From Zasmidium citrigriseum (taxonomy: Eukaryota; Ascomycota; Dothideomycetes; Mycosphaerellales; Mycosphaerellaceae), in assembly GCA_002786025.1 (NCBI GenBank), contig NHNW01000010.1, positions 62,001 to 126,000 of the forward strand: a stretch of 64,000 bases of DNA. The letters run 5' to 3'. Below, one piece after another: positions 11,475 to 23,600 of this stretch (its first letter is position 1; each line of letters starts with the position of its first letter). A model generated the notes under the pieces. That model worked only from the letters and a program-made list of their open reading frames with translations, made no database searches and was not told the origin of the DNA. The position numbers and the translations under genes were made by a program.

Positions 11475-11836
11475 GGTTGTTGGTGGTGTTGGTTGTGGTC
11501 GGGGTTTGGGGTGTTGAAGGTTGTGGAGGGTTGTTATTTGGAGAGAGTGTTGCTGGAAGTCCAGAAGATCGTGGGGGCTTGTTCAGTGTCTTGCTCAGAC
11601 AGGAGACGGTTGGGAGTTTTGGTTGTGGTTTCAACTCTGGAGCGCTCGAGCACGGCGTGAAGTGAGCCCCTCAGCCACACAGGCCAGCCAAGCAGAGCAG
11701 AGAAGGCGCGACGCTACGCCTCACGGACCAGGCCATTTCCTTCACTGACTCCTCGTCTTCACGTGCGTCTCTTCTTTCTCGACACTAATTCTAACAACAA
11801 CATTTCTTACCCTCAAACCACTCTTCCGCCTTCAAA
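11475..11836. promoter_or_regulatory. Divergent promoter, ankyrin / Pol III C11
   Basis: These 362 bp separate two divergent starts, so both promoters must lie here. GT-rich on the left and CT-rich on the right of the plus strand. No specific site could be assigned. Confidence 0.5.
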
Positions 11837-12316
11837 ATGCTCCTCTGTAAGTGCTCATACAACCACAATACCATACATACTGATTCATTTCTTCTAGTCT
11901 GCCCATCCTGCAGCAACATGCTCATCATAACCAAAATTCCCGCCGCCCACTGCGCCCCCGGCGAAGAACAAAACATCGACAAGAACCGCTTCGAATGCCG
12001 CACATGTCCCTATCAAATGGTGCTCGATCGGAGATACTACGAGCGCAAGACCATGAAACTCAAGGACGTTGGCGATATCCTCGGAGGCGCCGATAGTTGG
12101 AAGAATGTCGATCAGACTGAAGGTCAGTATTTTCGTTTACCCTCTGATGATAGTCGTCGTGCAATTCACTGACTTTGACTTACAGCAAAATGCCCTAACG
12201 AGGCTTGTGACAGTCGGATGGCATACTTCCGACAGGTGCAGATTCGAAGCGCCGACGAGCCCATGACGAGTTTCTACAAGTGCGTCAAATGTACCCGGGA
12301 ATGGCGTGAGAACTAG
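11837..12316 (+). CDS. rpc11: RNA polymerase III subunit C11 (TFIIS-like)
   Basis: C11 stimulates RNA cleavage by stalled Pol III and is needed for termination and reinitiation. Three exons: 11837-11846 (10 nt), 11898-12122 and 12186-12316, with introns of 51 and 63 nt, giving 121 residues (yeast Rpc11 is 110). The N-terminal zinc ribbon has CPSC near residue 5 and CRTC near 40. The C-terminal TFIIS-type ribbon has C-P-x3-C, then QIRSADEPMTSFYKCVKC, with the acidic DE pair that reaches the polymerase active site in TFIIS. Both metal-binding sites look intact. Confidence 0.96.
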
Positions 12317-12678
12317 GACTTCACGTCTTCTGGTTTGCGCATTACCGATTGCATGGACAAGGTTTTCTTCAACTTCAGCGAGATACCCACAAGTTTGAAA
12401 GGCAGCAGAGGCGGCATTGGGCGGAGTTTGGTGTCATTATGGAGAGTTTTTCAAACTGCATACTGGGTATGTAACAAAAAGAGAATTCGCTATCGCTGCA
12501 ACTCGACGGCCAAATGCCAGCATAAGACCATCTTGTAGGTGGACAAGCCGGAGCCTTCGCATTCTTTGCATCCAGCCTTGCCCATGATTTCCAAGAATTT
12601 CATCCCGTCTCAGTCCTTGGTGCCACACCCTTGGGCCTCCCTTTACGTCTGAGCCGACTTTCGTCTTCCTGGACCACT
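12317..12678. other. Convergent intergenic region
   Basis: About 0.36 kb between the stops of the C11 (+) and Pal1 (-) genes. No feature beyond probable 3' UTRs. Confidence 0.5.
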
Positions 12679-14623
12679 CTATGAATCATTCTTGGCTCGA
12701 CGTGGGCCACCTTTCAAGGACCGCATCCTGTTCAAGAAGCCACCACCGCCACTGGGACGCTCCTCTTCGTTACTGCTGACTCTGCCATGCGTGGGGACAT
12801 TACCCTCGGATGTGCGGCTTCTCGAGAGCCCCAATGGCTGCTGAGGACTGCTGGGTGCTCGGGATCTGCCAGCCGATGGCCTCTCCTGCTCCGCAATCCT
12901 GATCTGAGTGCCCTTCTTCTCGAAAGCTGCTTCATAATCGTTGTCGAATGGATTGATTTCGTCTTCTTTCTTGTACCTGGCTTGAACTGGCCCACCAGCA
13001 CTGACGGACTTGATCTGTGGCTGCGGGCTGTCGTAGTCGTCTCGATACCGCGCTTCCGGGCTCCTTATATCTGGGCCATTTCGGCGAGAATTAGACATGC
13101 CACGGAAACGCTGGGCAAGAGATTTCTTCCGGGACAATCCGCCTCCAGCACCACTGTCCATGGCAGGATCCTCGGAATCCCGTCGCTGCAACGCACTCTT
13201 GCTAACAGGTGCACCTTCGAGGAATGTAGAAGTCCCCAGTCCGTACGTCTCCTCGCCGTGCACAGGTTCAGAACGCTGCATGGGGTCCACGATGTTCGTT
13301 GTGTCTGCCTTTCTCGTTGTAGCATATTCGGAGAACCCTTCCTCACCACGCCCGTGGAACCTGTCCAGATCCAGCCTCGATCGCAGAGGACCTGCGCCGC
13401 CCAACTGCATATTGGCCGAATCCGCTGGGAAAGCTTGCATAGGTGCTCTGTGATTCTTCTTGGCGTTTCGGTGTGGGTTGCAGGCATCGAATGGGCCATC
13501 GTGGTGGAAGACTACAATTTGTCAGAACATCATCACATGCAACCAGCATGCAGGGTACTCACGTCCTTGGCCGTAAATGCCAGTTACATCCAACTTGTCG
13601 ATGATATCGAGACCTTGCGGCTTACGAGGTCGCTTCTCGCCGTTTCTGACCTTCTCCTTCTCTCTGCGATGGCGCTCTTCACGCTCGCGTCTCCGCTCTC
13701 GGCGCCGACGCTCCTCTGACTCCGTTCGCTCTGGGCGATCGCCCCTGTCACGGTCCATGCGTGGCCGCCTGTCCTTCTCCATCACGGACGATTCCGAGGC
13801 CCGGCGCTGCATCTGCGGTGGTCGGTTGAACTCGCGCTTAACGGGGCTGTTAGGACCACGCGGCGGACGAGGTGGAGCTCGTCGTGGATCTTGGCCGTAA
13901 GGGCGGTTTTGTGGGGGAGGGAGAGGTCCTGCGCGATGAGTTGCTCCGTTTGAGGCAGATGCTGTTGTCCAATGTCAGCATGTGCGAGAGATGAGTGTCA
14001 GATGCTGGGGACGTACTGTTTGATGGCGCTCTGTCGAGAAGGGAGAGTTCGTTCTGTAGGGTCGGAAAGTCAGCGAACATTTCACAGAACTGCTGGAAGC
14101 GCTCCATTGCGTATGCTGTGCGTTTAGGAGATATTGGAGGGTGACAGACCATGCAAGGCACGGTTGGGCAGCGGCTCGAAATTTGCCAGGATTGGTGACA
14201 CAAGTGTGCGGATCAGGCAGGGGAGGTGCATGAGGGGTGATAAGGAGCTAAGCACACTTACAAACAAGTCCTCTGGAAGTGCAACTGTTTTGTTGTTGTT
14301 CGCGCGCGAGTTGGTCGCGTCGGTGGGCCCAAACGCCATTTCGCTGTCGTCGAGGAATGGATTGGTCGACGTCGGACGCGCTGGTTTGGCGGGCGACTCG
14401 AGGAAGGGACTGTTGCGCGGCGAGGGCGAGGTGGTGCGGTTGCGGAAAGGGTTGTTGGAGGACAGATTGAGGGTCAAGCCGACAGGCGAGCGCTGGCGAT
14501 CTGGCATGGCATGACGTGGTCAGCAAGCGCTGTTTGTTGATCGTCGCACTGTGAAACGCGGCGACGTGGGTGCTTGGGATGGTAGTGCATACCTGCGCCG
14601 GTTGGTGCGGCTGCGAAGGCCAT
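12679..14623 (-). CDS. pal1: Pal1 cell-morphology protein
   Basis: Pal1 is a cortical membrane-associated protein needed for polarised growth and endocytic sites. It works with Sla2 in fission yeast. Five exons: 14623-14593, 14500-14262, 14053-14017, 13961-13563 and 13511-12679, giving 512 residues. The N-terminus carries repeated NPF-like motifs (NNPFRN, TNPFLD), known binders of EH-domain endocytic adaptors. A highly basic Arg/Glu segment precedes the conserved core around residues 215-270, with GLDIIDKLDVTGIYGQG and HHDGPFDACNPHRN split by intron 4. The Ser/Arg-rich tail again holds INPFDND. Intron 2 (208 nt) is long for this genome, and the placement of the 37-nt exon 3 rests on frame and the fit of DLF-NELSLLD to the family. 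Confidence 0.93.
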
Positions 14624-15528
14624 GGTGTGGCAGTGGTTTCCTGTAGAGTGGTGCTGCGTGCGCGGCGGACAGCGTGAATGTGGTTGGCAGAGGGCGCGCG
14701 GCTGGGCGGCGACGAGATGGCGGGCGACGTGTCTTATAAGGCTTTTGCGTGTCGTGAAAGGTGAGGGTGGTGGTGCGCCAGCCCGCTGGGTTCCTCACTG
14801 CTCAAGCGAGGAGCAAAGGCTAAAGGTACCGCAGATGGCGGTGGACCCCTGATAATTCTGCGGGTGTGTGATGCGGCGTGAGCGTGTCCTCGAGCAAATA
14901 CGGTAGCGTGGTACTGCGTTGGTGACGATGTCGTGGACAGGGCTGCGGTGTTGCAGAGGGAGAAGGGTGAAAGAGGAGGCGAGAGGGAGGTGGTCCTCAG
15001 GCAAAGCAAAGCAAAGCATCGACTGCCTCGATCGCGGGCTGCTTCACTTCGAACTAACTTCGCCGCCAGGGTCACGGGTTGTTAGGCCATTGTTGCCAAG
15101 ACGCGCCCCGACTGCCAGCTCCTAGCACGCAGTAGCTTTTTCTGTCGCCCGGGCCTCCTGCCTCGGCCAGTGGCTGGCTGCCGTTGCTTTGTTCTTCTTC
15201 GCACTCTGCGGCTTCCAGACCACCTCCTCATCCTGCTGCACAACGGCTTCGTATTCACCGACTGCGTGCTGCACCATCACGAGCTGCTGCCGCGGAGCAA
15301 TCCTCCGAACTGCGCTCTCCAGACGCCTGACTTCCTTCCGCTCCTGGCCCCTCACAGCAACAAGCTCAGAAGCTTCAGGACCTGCGCTAGACAGACCGTC
15401 AATCTGGAGAAGCCGCGACCCGAGTACCTTCCCTCCCGGGACCAATAAGCGAGCGCTATTCTGCACTACCTCAACAAAGCTATCCACCTCTTCTACACTA
15501 CCGACGGCAATCACACGCTTCCTGAACC
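14624..15528. promoter_or_regulatory. Divergent promoter region, Pal1 / MED31
   Basis: About 0.9 kb between divergent starts. The right third is CT-rich on the plus strand, giving long spurious frames on the opposite strand. No specific site recognised. Confidence 0.45.
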
Positions 15529-16117
15529 ATGGCAGACAACAACGCGAATGGGGCAGCTTCGTCCGCCTCGACCACCATCAGATATGGCGGTCACGATAGA
15601 TTCGTCCTCGAGCTGGAGGTGAGCAACCCAGAGCGCAAGTTCCACGTCGCCGTTGTCATGTGCAAGCTGCGCTACTCATAGCGATGCCCGCTACTACTCA
15701 GCAGTCGACTCCTAGGAGAACGCGCGCTGTTGCACTTCAACTCCCTCAACCATGGCATAAAATCTCAATAAAACGAGCTCGTGTTAACCTGCCGCGCTAT
15801 AGTTCGTTCAAATGCTGGCCAATCCAAACTATCTCAGCTACTTGGCCTCACAGAAGTTGCTCGACAATGAAGAGTTCATTGCGTATCTAGACTATCTGAA
15901 CTACTTCCGTCAGCCCAAATACATCCGCTTTCTGCAGTACGTTCCTTTTAAGCATCGATCCACGCAAGTATTGGACTGATCACCTTGCAGGTATCCTGGC
16001 CCCACCCTCCGCGCACTCGAGCTTTTGCAGGAAGAGCAATTCCGCAAAGACATAGCGCTCCCTGCCGTGAGGGATAGACTCTGGATGGAAGGGCTCGAGG
16101 CTGCGCTTGCGCCGTAG
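15529..16117 (+). CDS. med31: Mediator complex subunit 31 (Soh1)
   Basis: MED31 is a small, highly conserved subunit of the Mediator middle module that links activators to RNA polymerase II. Three exons: 15529-15618, 15803-15936 and 15991-16117, with introns of 184 and 54 nt, giving 116 residues. The conserved core is clear: [20 protein letters not shown], then [15 protein letters not shown] and [19 protein letters not shown]. The first intron is unusually long for so small a gene and splits the core directly before FVQ. Confidence 0.96.
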
Positions 16118-16829
16118 AATATGGCTTTCTTGCAGCTATATCTCCATTCGATCTTGACAGCCGTCAAAGGCAAGGGTATCCTGTACCAACCAAGCCATCC
16201 CTATTCTGAAACGACGATCCCTGGACTGCTTTAACAGAGCCGCCAAGGGATCATGCATTGAGCTTGAGCTTGTACAGATGAGACAACACTCTCACATGCA
16301 GTCGCTCTACTCTAAGCTCGATGGAAAGGCTATGGTATGGACGGTTCAATCGCCAATAAGTCGGCTTGGTGACGGCTTGGTGACTTGAACTTCCATGCAT
16401 AGGATTGGTTCAAGTTAAGGAAGCCGACTTCGCGTTGCAGGTAGTCGAAACTCAGCAGTCAGAATCATGAAACAGGTTTAATATCCACTGCTTTTTCCGC
16501 TTCTATCGAACTCATGCCTGAATGTCCCGTCCTTGGGCTGACGTGCAGAAGCCGTGATTTCCGACGTCCCAGAGCCTGCACCGTCATGTCCGACTGAATT
16601 GAAGCCTTGGCCAGCCTTGTTGGCAGCTTTCATAACCCAGCTTCTTTGCATCCTTCGGTCGCTATCATTGCATCCCGGGACCCATAGGAACTGCCATTCC
16701 TGGTATGCCTTTTCCACTCCGGCGTTGTACTCTTGAAGCCGTGCCATATTCATAGCGGTCTAGGTTCCTCCATTTGCCAGGCGAGCGTCTCTTCTTGATT
16801 TTCCCATTATCCCCTGTAGGTCACTTCCA
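16118..16829. other. Convergent intergenic region, MED31 / SF3b5
   Basis: About 0.7 kb. The only longer frame, on the minus strand at 16478-16753, looks like 3'-UTR sequence and matches no family I know. No RNA gene seen. Confidence 0.45.
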
Positions 16830-17134
16830 TCATTCTTCCACCACCGGTGCCGGTCCACACGGCAATACCATCTTCTCCATGCAGTGCATCCGAACCTTCT
16901 CCATCGGCACCCCCATTCCGATAGCCATGTAGTGAAGAAGTGGAGGATGACCCTGGTAGCTGGCGTAGGAATCGCGGGCGATGTTGGACGTCCACTCGTG
17001 CTTGGTGGTGTCGGCGTGGCCTGTTCCGACGTACTTGTTCTGAAGGGCCTCGAGTTGTTGCTGGGTGCGCAGTTTGTCCGCCTGACGAATGGTTAGCGGA
17101 GTCTGAAATGCTAGCGGTAGGGAACGCTTACCAT
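16830..17134 (-). CDS. sf3b5: SF3b complex subunit 5 (SF3b10/Ysf3)
   Basis: This is a small subunit of the U2 snRNP SF3b complex, which recognises the branch site. Exon 1 is 17134-17132, the start codon alone; a 50-nt intron follows; exon 2 is 17081-16830. The 84-residue product reads MADKLRTQQQLEALQNKYVG, then GHADTTKHEWTSNIARDSYA and GHPPLLHYMAIGMG, nearly matching the family over its whole length (human SF3B5 has 86). Because the ATG stands alone, a reading-frame search does not find this gene. It is divergent from Nse3. Confidence 0.97.
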
Positions 17135-17391
17135 GGTGATTGCTTTACTGAGCCGGACTTTCTTGGTGGTTTGTTGTACGAGTGGATGTCGAGGTGGATG
17201 CTCGAAGTGAAGATCAGAGATCGCCGTGCGTCACATGCTGTCGAAGTTTAACTAATTAGCGGGCGGCGTTTTCATTGGCTTTTGGTTAAGCTTCTCCGCA
17301 ACGCGCTGGACGCGACTTCCCACGCGTCCGAGCATCTCCCATCCACAAACTAGGACTTCAAACGAGAAGCGATTCCACAACCACTGGAAAG
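17135..17391. promoter_or_regulatory. Short divergent promoter, SF3b5 / Nse3
   Basis: Only 257 bp separate the two start codons, so the core promoters must be shared or adjacent. The region contains an AT-richer patch at about 17245-17285. Confidence 0.55.
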
Positions 17392-18439
17392 ATGCCTGTG
17401 GTGCAAGGCAGAAAACGACGTGCTGTCAGTAGATCCACTCATCTGAAATTCCATCATCGACTGACACTTTACGCAGGAGCCAGAGGAACCAGAGTCCGAC
17501 GGTTCCCAAGAACCAGAGGCACGACGACGACGAACGAATAACGATGACGAAGATGACGAGGAGTACGGCGCGGCTGGCGCGACCCAAGGCGAAAGCACGA
17601 ACGAACTGGCCACGAAACTCGTTCGACTGGCTTTGGCTCTCGAGTTCCAACGAAGACCGCTAAGAAGGGGTGATATCACAGACAAGGTGCTTGGGACGAA
17701 TGGTCGGCAGTTCAAAAATGTGTTCAACCAAGCACAAATACACCTGAGACAAGTGTTTGGGATGGAACTGGTCGAGCTACCAGCCAAGGAGAAAATCACA
17801 CTGCAGCAACGACGAGCAGCCGCAAAGACCGCTTCGCAAGCCAAGGGCACGACTTCTTGGGTGTTGGCATCGATTCTGCCTTCACGATTCAGAGATCCAC
17901 AAATCCTTCAGCCAAACGCTGCACCTACAGCTGTGGAAGAGAGCAAGTACACAGCTGTTTACACCCTGCTTGTTTCCCTCATCCGTCTCTCCGGTGGAGC
18001 ATTGCCAGATGCGAAGATGGAGCGTGCTCTTGAGCGGTTGAGACTCGAAGACAGTACGCCGATCACAGACTACGAGAAGACTGAGAAGCTCATGAAGCGC
18101 ATGGAGAAGGATGGCTACATCGTGCGAGTCAAGGAAAGTACTGGCACCGGAGAGGATGATGTGTACTGGACTGTCGGCCCGAGAGGCAAGGTCGAGGTTG
18201 GTGATGATGGCGTTCGAGGCCTGACGAAAGCTGTGTATGGCGCGCCAGAGGATGAAGCTGCTGAGGACGAACTTGAGCGGAAGATCGATCGATCGCTAGG
18301 AATCAGTGAGCGACTGGAACAGAAGGAACGCGAGCAGCCTGCCGAGAAGCCCAAGAAACGTGGGAGGAAGAAGCGCAATCAGGAGCAGGATGAAGAGGAG
18401 GAAGACGAGGAAGAAGACGAGGAGGATGAGGGCGAATGA
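17392..18439 (+). CDS. nse3: SMC5/6 complex subunit Nse3 (MAGE domain)
   Basis: Nse3 is the MAGE-fold subunit that, with Nse1 and Nse4, bridges the SMC5/6 heads and binds DNA in homologous recombination repair. Two exons (17392-17424, 17477-18439; 52-nt intron), 331 residues. An acidic, Arg-rich N-terminus precedes the winged-helix MAGE domain at about residues 48-250. Segments such as RGDITDKVLGTNGRQFKNVF, LLVSLIRLSGGALPDAKMER and LMKRMEKDGYIVRVKE fit the family. The C-terminus is a basic patch followed by an uninterrupted Glu/Asp tail. Confidence 0.93.
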
Positions 18440-19159
18440 ACGAATGCCACGCCCCGATATCGCCAGTCTGAGAGGCCGCGAGTACGATGATCCTGGACAT
18501 GCCTACTTGCTGCGAGGAGACGAGCTCTTACGAAGTCCTAACCAATACCCACACTATACGGATGGAGCCGTTGTATTTTGGTCGCACCGACTTGAGCATT
18601 CGCAGCTACCCCCTGTCCGCCAAGAGCATCATCACAACCAGATCCACTGCGAGCTTAGTCAAAGCTGATGGCAGCATTTACAACGTCTCTGGAGGGATAT
18701 ATCCACTTCGATGAGGCTGCGGGTCTGGCAACGCAGCATATGATTACAGAGCGTGCGGCTCAAAGTCGACCCGTCCAAGTATCGCCGGACTTGGTGCGGA
18801 CATTGGGGAGGCCGACAGCTGGGCTACATTAGAGAGCTCTTATGCAATGCTCTGCAATGCGAACAAGACATTCGCTTGTACTCTGGCGTGGTGTCAAGCC
18901 AGTCATCATCGACTGCCATGCAATGTAGTCGCTTTGAACCATGGACATGATGCCGTACGTCCAAGCGATGTGGTCGATGCTCTTAGGGTCGACAACGACG
19001 AGATTTCTGCAGAACGACCAAGGGCATCAACGCCGCCATCGGCTTTCATCACGTAGGATGCACGAGCATGGTATATAAAGAGGGTGGTGTACTCGCAGAT
19101 CCAAGCAGCAAGCAACAGTCACTTCACCTTCCCAAATAACAGCCAGTTTAGCCATCATC
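18440..19159 (+). other. Intergenic region upstream of the secreted hydrolase
   Basis: About 0.7 kb between two plus-strand genes. The only clear element is a TATA box close to the downstream gene. Short frames at 18480-18720 have no recognisable content. Confidence 0.5.
19072..19080 (+). promoter_or_regulatory. TATA box of the secreted hydrolase gene
   Basis: TATATAAAG lies 80-88 bases upstream of the ATG at 19160, the right distance for a start site about 30 bases downstream plus a short leader. TATA-type promoters in fungi tend to belong to regulated rather than housekeeping genes. Confidence 0.65.
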
Positions 19160-20039
19160 ATGAAGACCTTCGCAGCTCTGATCTTTGCCGCAGCAGGCAT
19201 CCTGCAATGCTCGCTCGCGAATGGTAAGTTACCACATCCTTCAAAGTGGACTTCCTGACCTTGCTACAGTGGTTCCCTGGGAGCGACTCAACAAGAACGA
19301 CTCCATGCTCTTGATTCTCGATCTCCAGGACGGGCTCTACAGTCTGGCTCGGGACTTTGATGCGACACTGTACTACAACGCCATGCTGGCTCACTCCGCG
19401 ATAGGCCAGCTCTTCGATATTCCAGTCGTGCTTTCAACTTCCGCGCAGAACGGTCCCAATGGCCCTCTTCCTAAGGCCATCTTGGACATGTATCCTGATG
19501 CTCCGTTGATCCAACGCCAGGGTGAGGTGAATGCGTGGGACAACGAGGAGTTCCGAGCTGCTATCAAGGCTACGGGTAAGAGCCAGATCATCCTCGCTGG
19601 TATCGTCACGGACGTCTGTAAGTTAGAATCTCCAGTCGCGACTCAAGGATAGGTCGATTGACAAGATATTCAGGCACCACTTTCTGCGCTCTGTCTCTCC
19701 GAGCTGAGGGCTACAGCGTTTGGGCCAACGTCGAAGCATCTGGCACAACGACTGAATTCATTCGTGACGTCTCCAACGATCGTAAGTATCCATCGACTCT
19801 CGCATCTTGTGTTCCCAGACTAAGTTGCGCCAGGCATGGCTGCCGCCGGCGTCCAGATGGTCAGTCTCTTCAGCATCGTCTGCGATCTGATGCGAGACTG
19901 GAGGAACACTCCAGGTGCTGCTACTGTGATCCCATGGCTTGCGAAGTACTACCCAGTGTATGGCGTGTTGGCCGAAGCTCACGGTGGTGCGGTCCGGGAT
20001 GGAGAGATCCAGCCTGGACAAGAGGAACTTCTGCCATGA
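19160..20039 (+). CDS. Secreted isochorismatase-fold cysteine hydrolase (YcaC-like)
   Basis: Four exons: 19160-19223, 19270-19617, 19674-19781 and 19834-20039, with introns of 46, 56 and 52 nt, giving 241 residues. The first 20 or so residues (MKTFAALIFAAAGILQCSLA) form a classical signal peptide, and the first intron falls right after it. The mature part has the family triad: Asp in LILDLQDGL, Lys in NGPLPKAIL and Cys in AGIVTDVCTTF. The arrangement is closer to YcaC-type hydrolases than to true isochorismatases, so the substrate is unknown. A TATA box precedes the gene. Family members are usually intracellular, so export is notable. Confidence 0.9.
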
Positions 20040-20619
20040 AGAAGAGGGTAGGAATAGAAGTCCAGGCTATGCGTAAAAGGTCGAGACGGTGTTGCAAGAG
20101 AGGAAGTGGGTATAGAGGTTGAGATTCGTGGTCACTCGTTTAGTTGTTCGTTTAGGCAGTGGTCTAAAAAGTCATGCGTTTTGATAGACCACATGATGCC
20201 CTTTCCTTAACCCGGGGGAACTGACCAGCTGGCAGTCATACGGATAGGTGTCTCTTTTTGAGCTGGAGCCTTAGGACTGGTCAGAAAGTAGCAAACAATG
20301 TTGACCTTGTAGGAATAGAAGCGATGATGGCGAAGTGGAGCGGGCGGAGGTGACATCTTGGCCCTTCTTCCCTGAGGCGCTGAGCCACGAGCTTGGGGCG
20401 CAGCACCTACGCATTGGGGGAATCTGTTGAAAGTAGTGCACTTCGTCGGCAGGCAGAGGCCCAAGAGTGTCCCCGGCCATGCGTACAACTGTTTTGAACC
20501 ACATCCGACCGCCGCCGTAGCCTCCAAGGCGCGTGCGACCCTCCACCTCTCACCTGCCACGCCCGCAAGCGAGCCCATCTCTTCCTCCATCCTCACCTCG
20601 CCGCCTGCTGCCGTCCGCC
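20040..20619. other. Intergenic region upstream of the Ark1-type kinase
   Basis: About 0.58 kb. Short frames only. The last 100 bases are CT-rich as expected before a fungal start codon. Confidence 0.45.
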
Positions 20620-23600
20620 ATGGCCTCGACCTCGAACGCGCCGCAGGGAACCTTTCTCCCCGGTACCAAAGTCCAGGTAAATATTAGCATCCGTGCTCTA
20701 CCAGAATAGGTGTTGACTGGCGTAGGTCGGCAGTCACAAGGTCTATATCGAGAAGTATCTATCAGAGGGAGGATTCGCCCACGTCTACGTAGTTCGAATA
20801 CCCCGAGAGAACAACAAACATGAACTGGCCGTCCTCAAACGAGTCGCCGTGCCCGATAAGGAGCATCTGGCGAATATGCGGACCGAAGTCGAGACCATGA
20901 AGAAGCTGAGGGGACACAAACATATTGTTACATACATCGACAGCCATGCCAGCCAGCTTAAGGGCGGAGGCTACGAGGTCTTTCTGCTCATGGAATATTG
21001 CAACGGAGGGGGACTGATTGACTTCATGAACACCCGTCTGCAGCATCGATTGACCGAGCCCGAGATTCTCAAGATCTTTGGCGATTGCGCGGAGGGTGTT
21101 GCTACCATGCATTACCTCAAGCCACCGCTCCTACACCGAGATCTTAAAGTCGAGAACGTCCTGATATCGAAAAGTACCAGTGGAACGCCGATATACAAGA
21201 TTTGCGATTTTGGCAGCACGGCGCCCCCAAGGCCTGCAGCAACCAGTGTAGAAGAGGGGAGACTTATTGAAGAGGATGTTCAGAAGCACACCACGATGCA
21301 GTACAGGAGCCCGGAAATGATCGATGTGTGGAGAAAGAAGCCAATAGACGAGAAGTCGGACATCTGGGCCTTGGGAGTACTGCTATACAAGCTGTGCTAT
21401 TACACCACCCCTTTTGAGGACGTTGGACAGATGGCTATACTGAACGCGAGCTTCAAGTATCCAAACTATCCATCCTTCTCGGAGAGGCTAAAAAGACTGA
21501 TCGGAGCGATGTTGAAGGAGGACCCAGCACATAGGCCCAACATCTTTCAGGTCGTGAAGGAAGTTTGCAGCATGCGAGGAACGGAAGTGCCAATCAAGGA
21601 CATTTACGCAAATCGAACACACTCGGAAGCACGGAATAACCAGTCTTTGCCATCTAAGGAGGCTGTATCGTCAGCTCCAGTAGGGCTCCAGAAAACTGCG
21701 CCTCAGGTGGAAGTTCAGTCCATACCAGACATTACTCCGATGCGTAGAGGAAGACCAGGGGCACCGGCTTCACAACCTGCAGCGAGCAAACCTGCACCGT
21801 CTCCAGCAAGGGGTGATCCTTTCGCTGCTTTGGACTCGAAAAACTACGACATCCGAGCTGGAGCCGTGGATGAACTTTCCAAGCGATTTCCTTCGTTGGA
21901 CGAATTTGCTATTGCTCACGATGGTGGTGGAAAGTTTGCATTCTCGAAATCCCCTCCCGGGGGATCTCAGCCATCCAAGGCCGCACCTAATAACGATCTC
22001 AGTGAACGGGTGACGAATGCGTTAGCAGATGAGCTGTTCGCTTCGAAATCTCCACCGGCATCAGCAACACCAAAGCAACAGGAGTTCGCTCCCCCGGCCC
22101 GAAAGGCGTCTCCAACGAAGCCAGCGGCTTCTGCCGGCGTGAAGGAGATTCGTCAAGATCCTATAGTCCAGCAACCTGCCCCCATGCGAGTTGGTGTCGT
22201 CTACAGATCCACTGCAACTGGCAGCTCTCCGCCTCCACTGCCTTCCAAAAAGCCTCCACCAGTCAGTACTCGGCCGATATGGAAAGTGCCGGATCAGGAC
22301 CGATCCTCAAGCCAACCTCGAGCATCAGAGACGGCACAAGCAGCCGCCTCATCATTGCATCCCAGTCTACCGCCAGAGAAAAGACCTGCACTGCTCGAGG
22401 TTCACCGATCGAAGTCGCAGACGGCGACACAGGGTATCGCGCAAGCTTCGAGTTCATCTCGCCCGTCACTGGAAGGCGGCCGGCCAGCGATGCGCGATCT
22501 CAATACAACAGAGATTGGACGTACAAGATCTCTCAACTCGAAGAGCAGACCGGCGAGCATGTATGTGTCGTCGAACATGGATTATCTCCGCGATCAAGAG
22601 CAGTCACGCAAGCGACCATCCATGGAAATCCGACGGCATAGCCGGCACGCATCGCAGACACGAGACCTTCCAGCCGAGGAGGCTGCCATTGAAGATGACA
22701 TGGACTATCTCAGAGAGACCGAGGGCAATGATGTTGACCGCAAACGGTCCATGAGGGAGGCGCTTAAAATTCACGGGAGCCATCACAGGAAACGATCGAG
22801 CTTGGACGCAGTACGCTCAGGAGCCAAGAACATGCTTACCGGAAGATTTGGAGATGCATTCAAGAAGTTTGAGCACCACAACCCGAACGAAAATGCTCAA
22901 ATCAAGACCGGACTGATGACACCTGAGGCTCGAGACCATGACGAGGAGCCGCAACTCCTGTCTCCAATCACTGGATCGGAAGCGACGCCGAGTCGTCATT
23001 CTGACATGGACGACGAGACCGAAGATCTGCCTCCAGACGTGAGACGGGAGCTGGAGCGTAGAAGGTTGAGTCAAGAGGAGAAACGGGTCGCCGAGGCTGC
23101 TGCAGAGTACCGTGCACGTGTTGCTGCTCAAGGCACTGGAAATGCTGCCGCCCCAACACGCGCGAGTACTATCCAGAAGCGCGTCCAATCGCTACTCGAT
23201 GAAGGAAGACAGTCACCTGGACCACGAAAGACCGCAGAAGGCTACGGAAGGTATACCGACTCGAGCGACAGCGAAAGGCCAAAAACACAGCCAAATGTTC
23301 CACTGCCGAGTGGCAATCGACCTCCGATCGTCGCCCGTAAGCCCATGGCTGATCTTGAGTCGTCAAACAACCCATACCCCAAGACGAGGCAGCAGCAACA
23401 GGAACCTCAGTCCGCAATGGCACCTCGAGAGTCTTCGGCGACTGCAGCGCCAGACACAGCACCTCTCCAAAGAGTCTCATCTCGACCAGGTCCGAGCGCG
23501 CCACCAAAGCCAAAGGCACTCAGAACTGGTGGTCCTGTTCAATGGCCTCCTCCTCCTGACCAGCCAGCAGACACGATGAAACCCCTGCCGTCAAAGCCGA

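Noticed and set aside
12787..13719. 310-codon plus-strand frame
   Set aside because: It is exactly antisense to Pal1, which is well supported by family motifs and splice sites.
15122..15514. 130-codon minus-strand frame upstream of MED31
   Set aside because: Starts with GTG, has no ATG until late, and reflects CT-rich promoter sequence on the other strand.
16478..16753. 91-codon minus-strand frame downstream of SF3b5
   Set aside because: Has an ATG but no recognisable family and lies where the SF3b5 3' UTR is expected.
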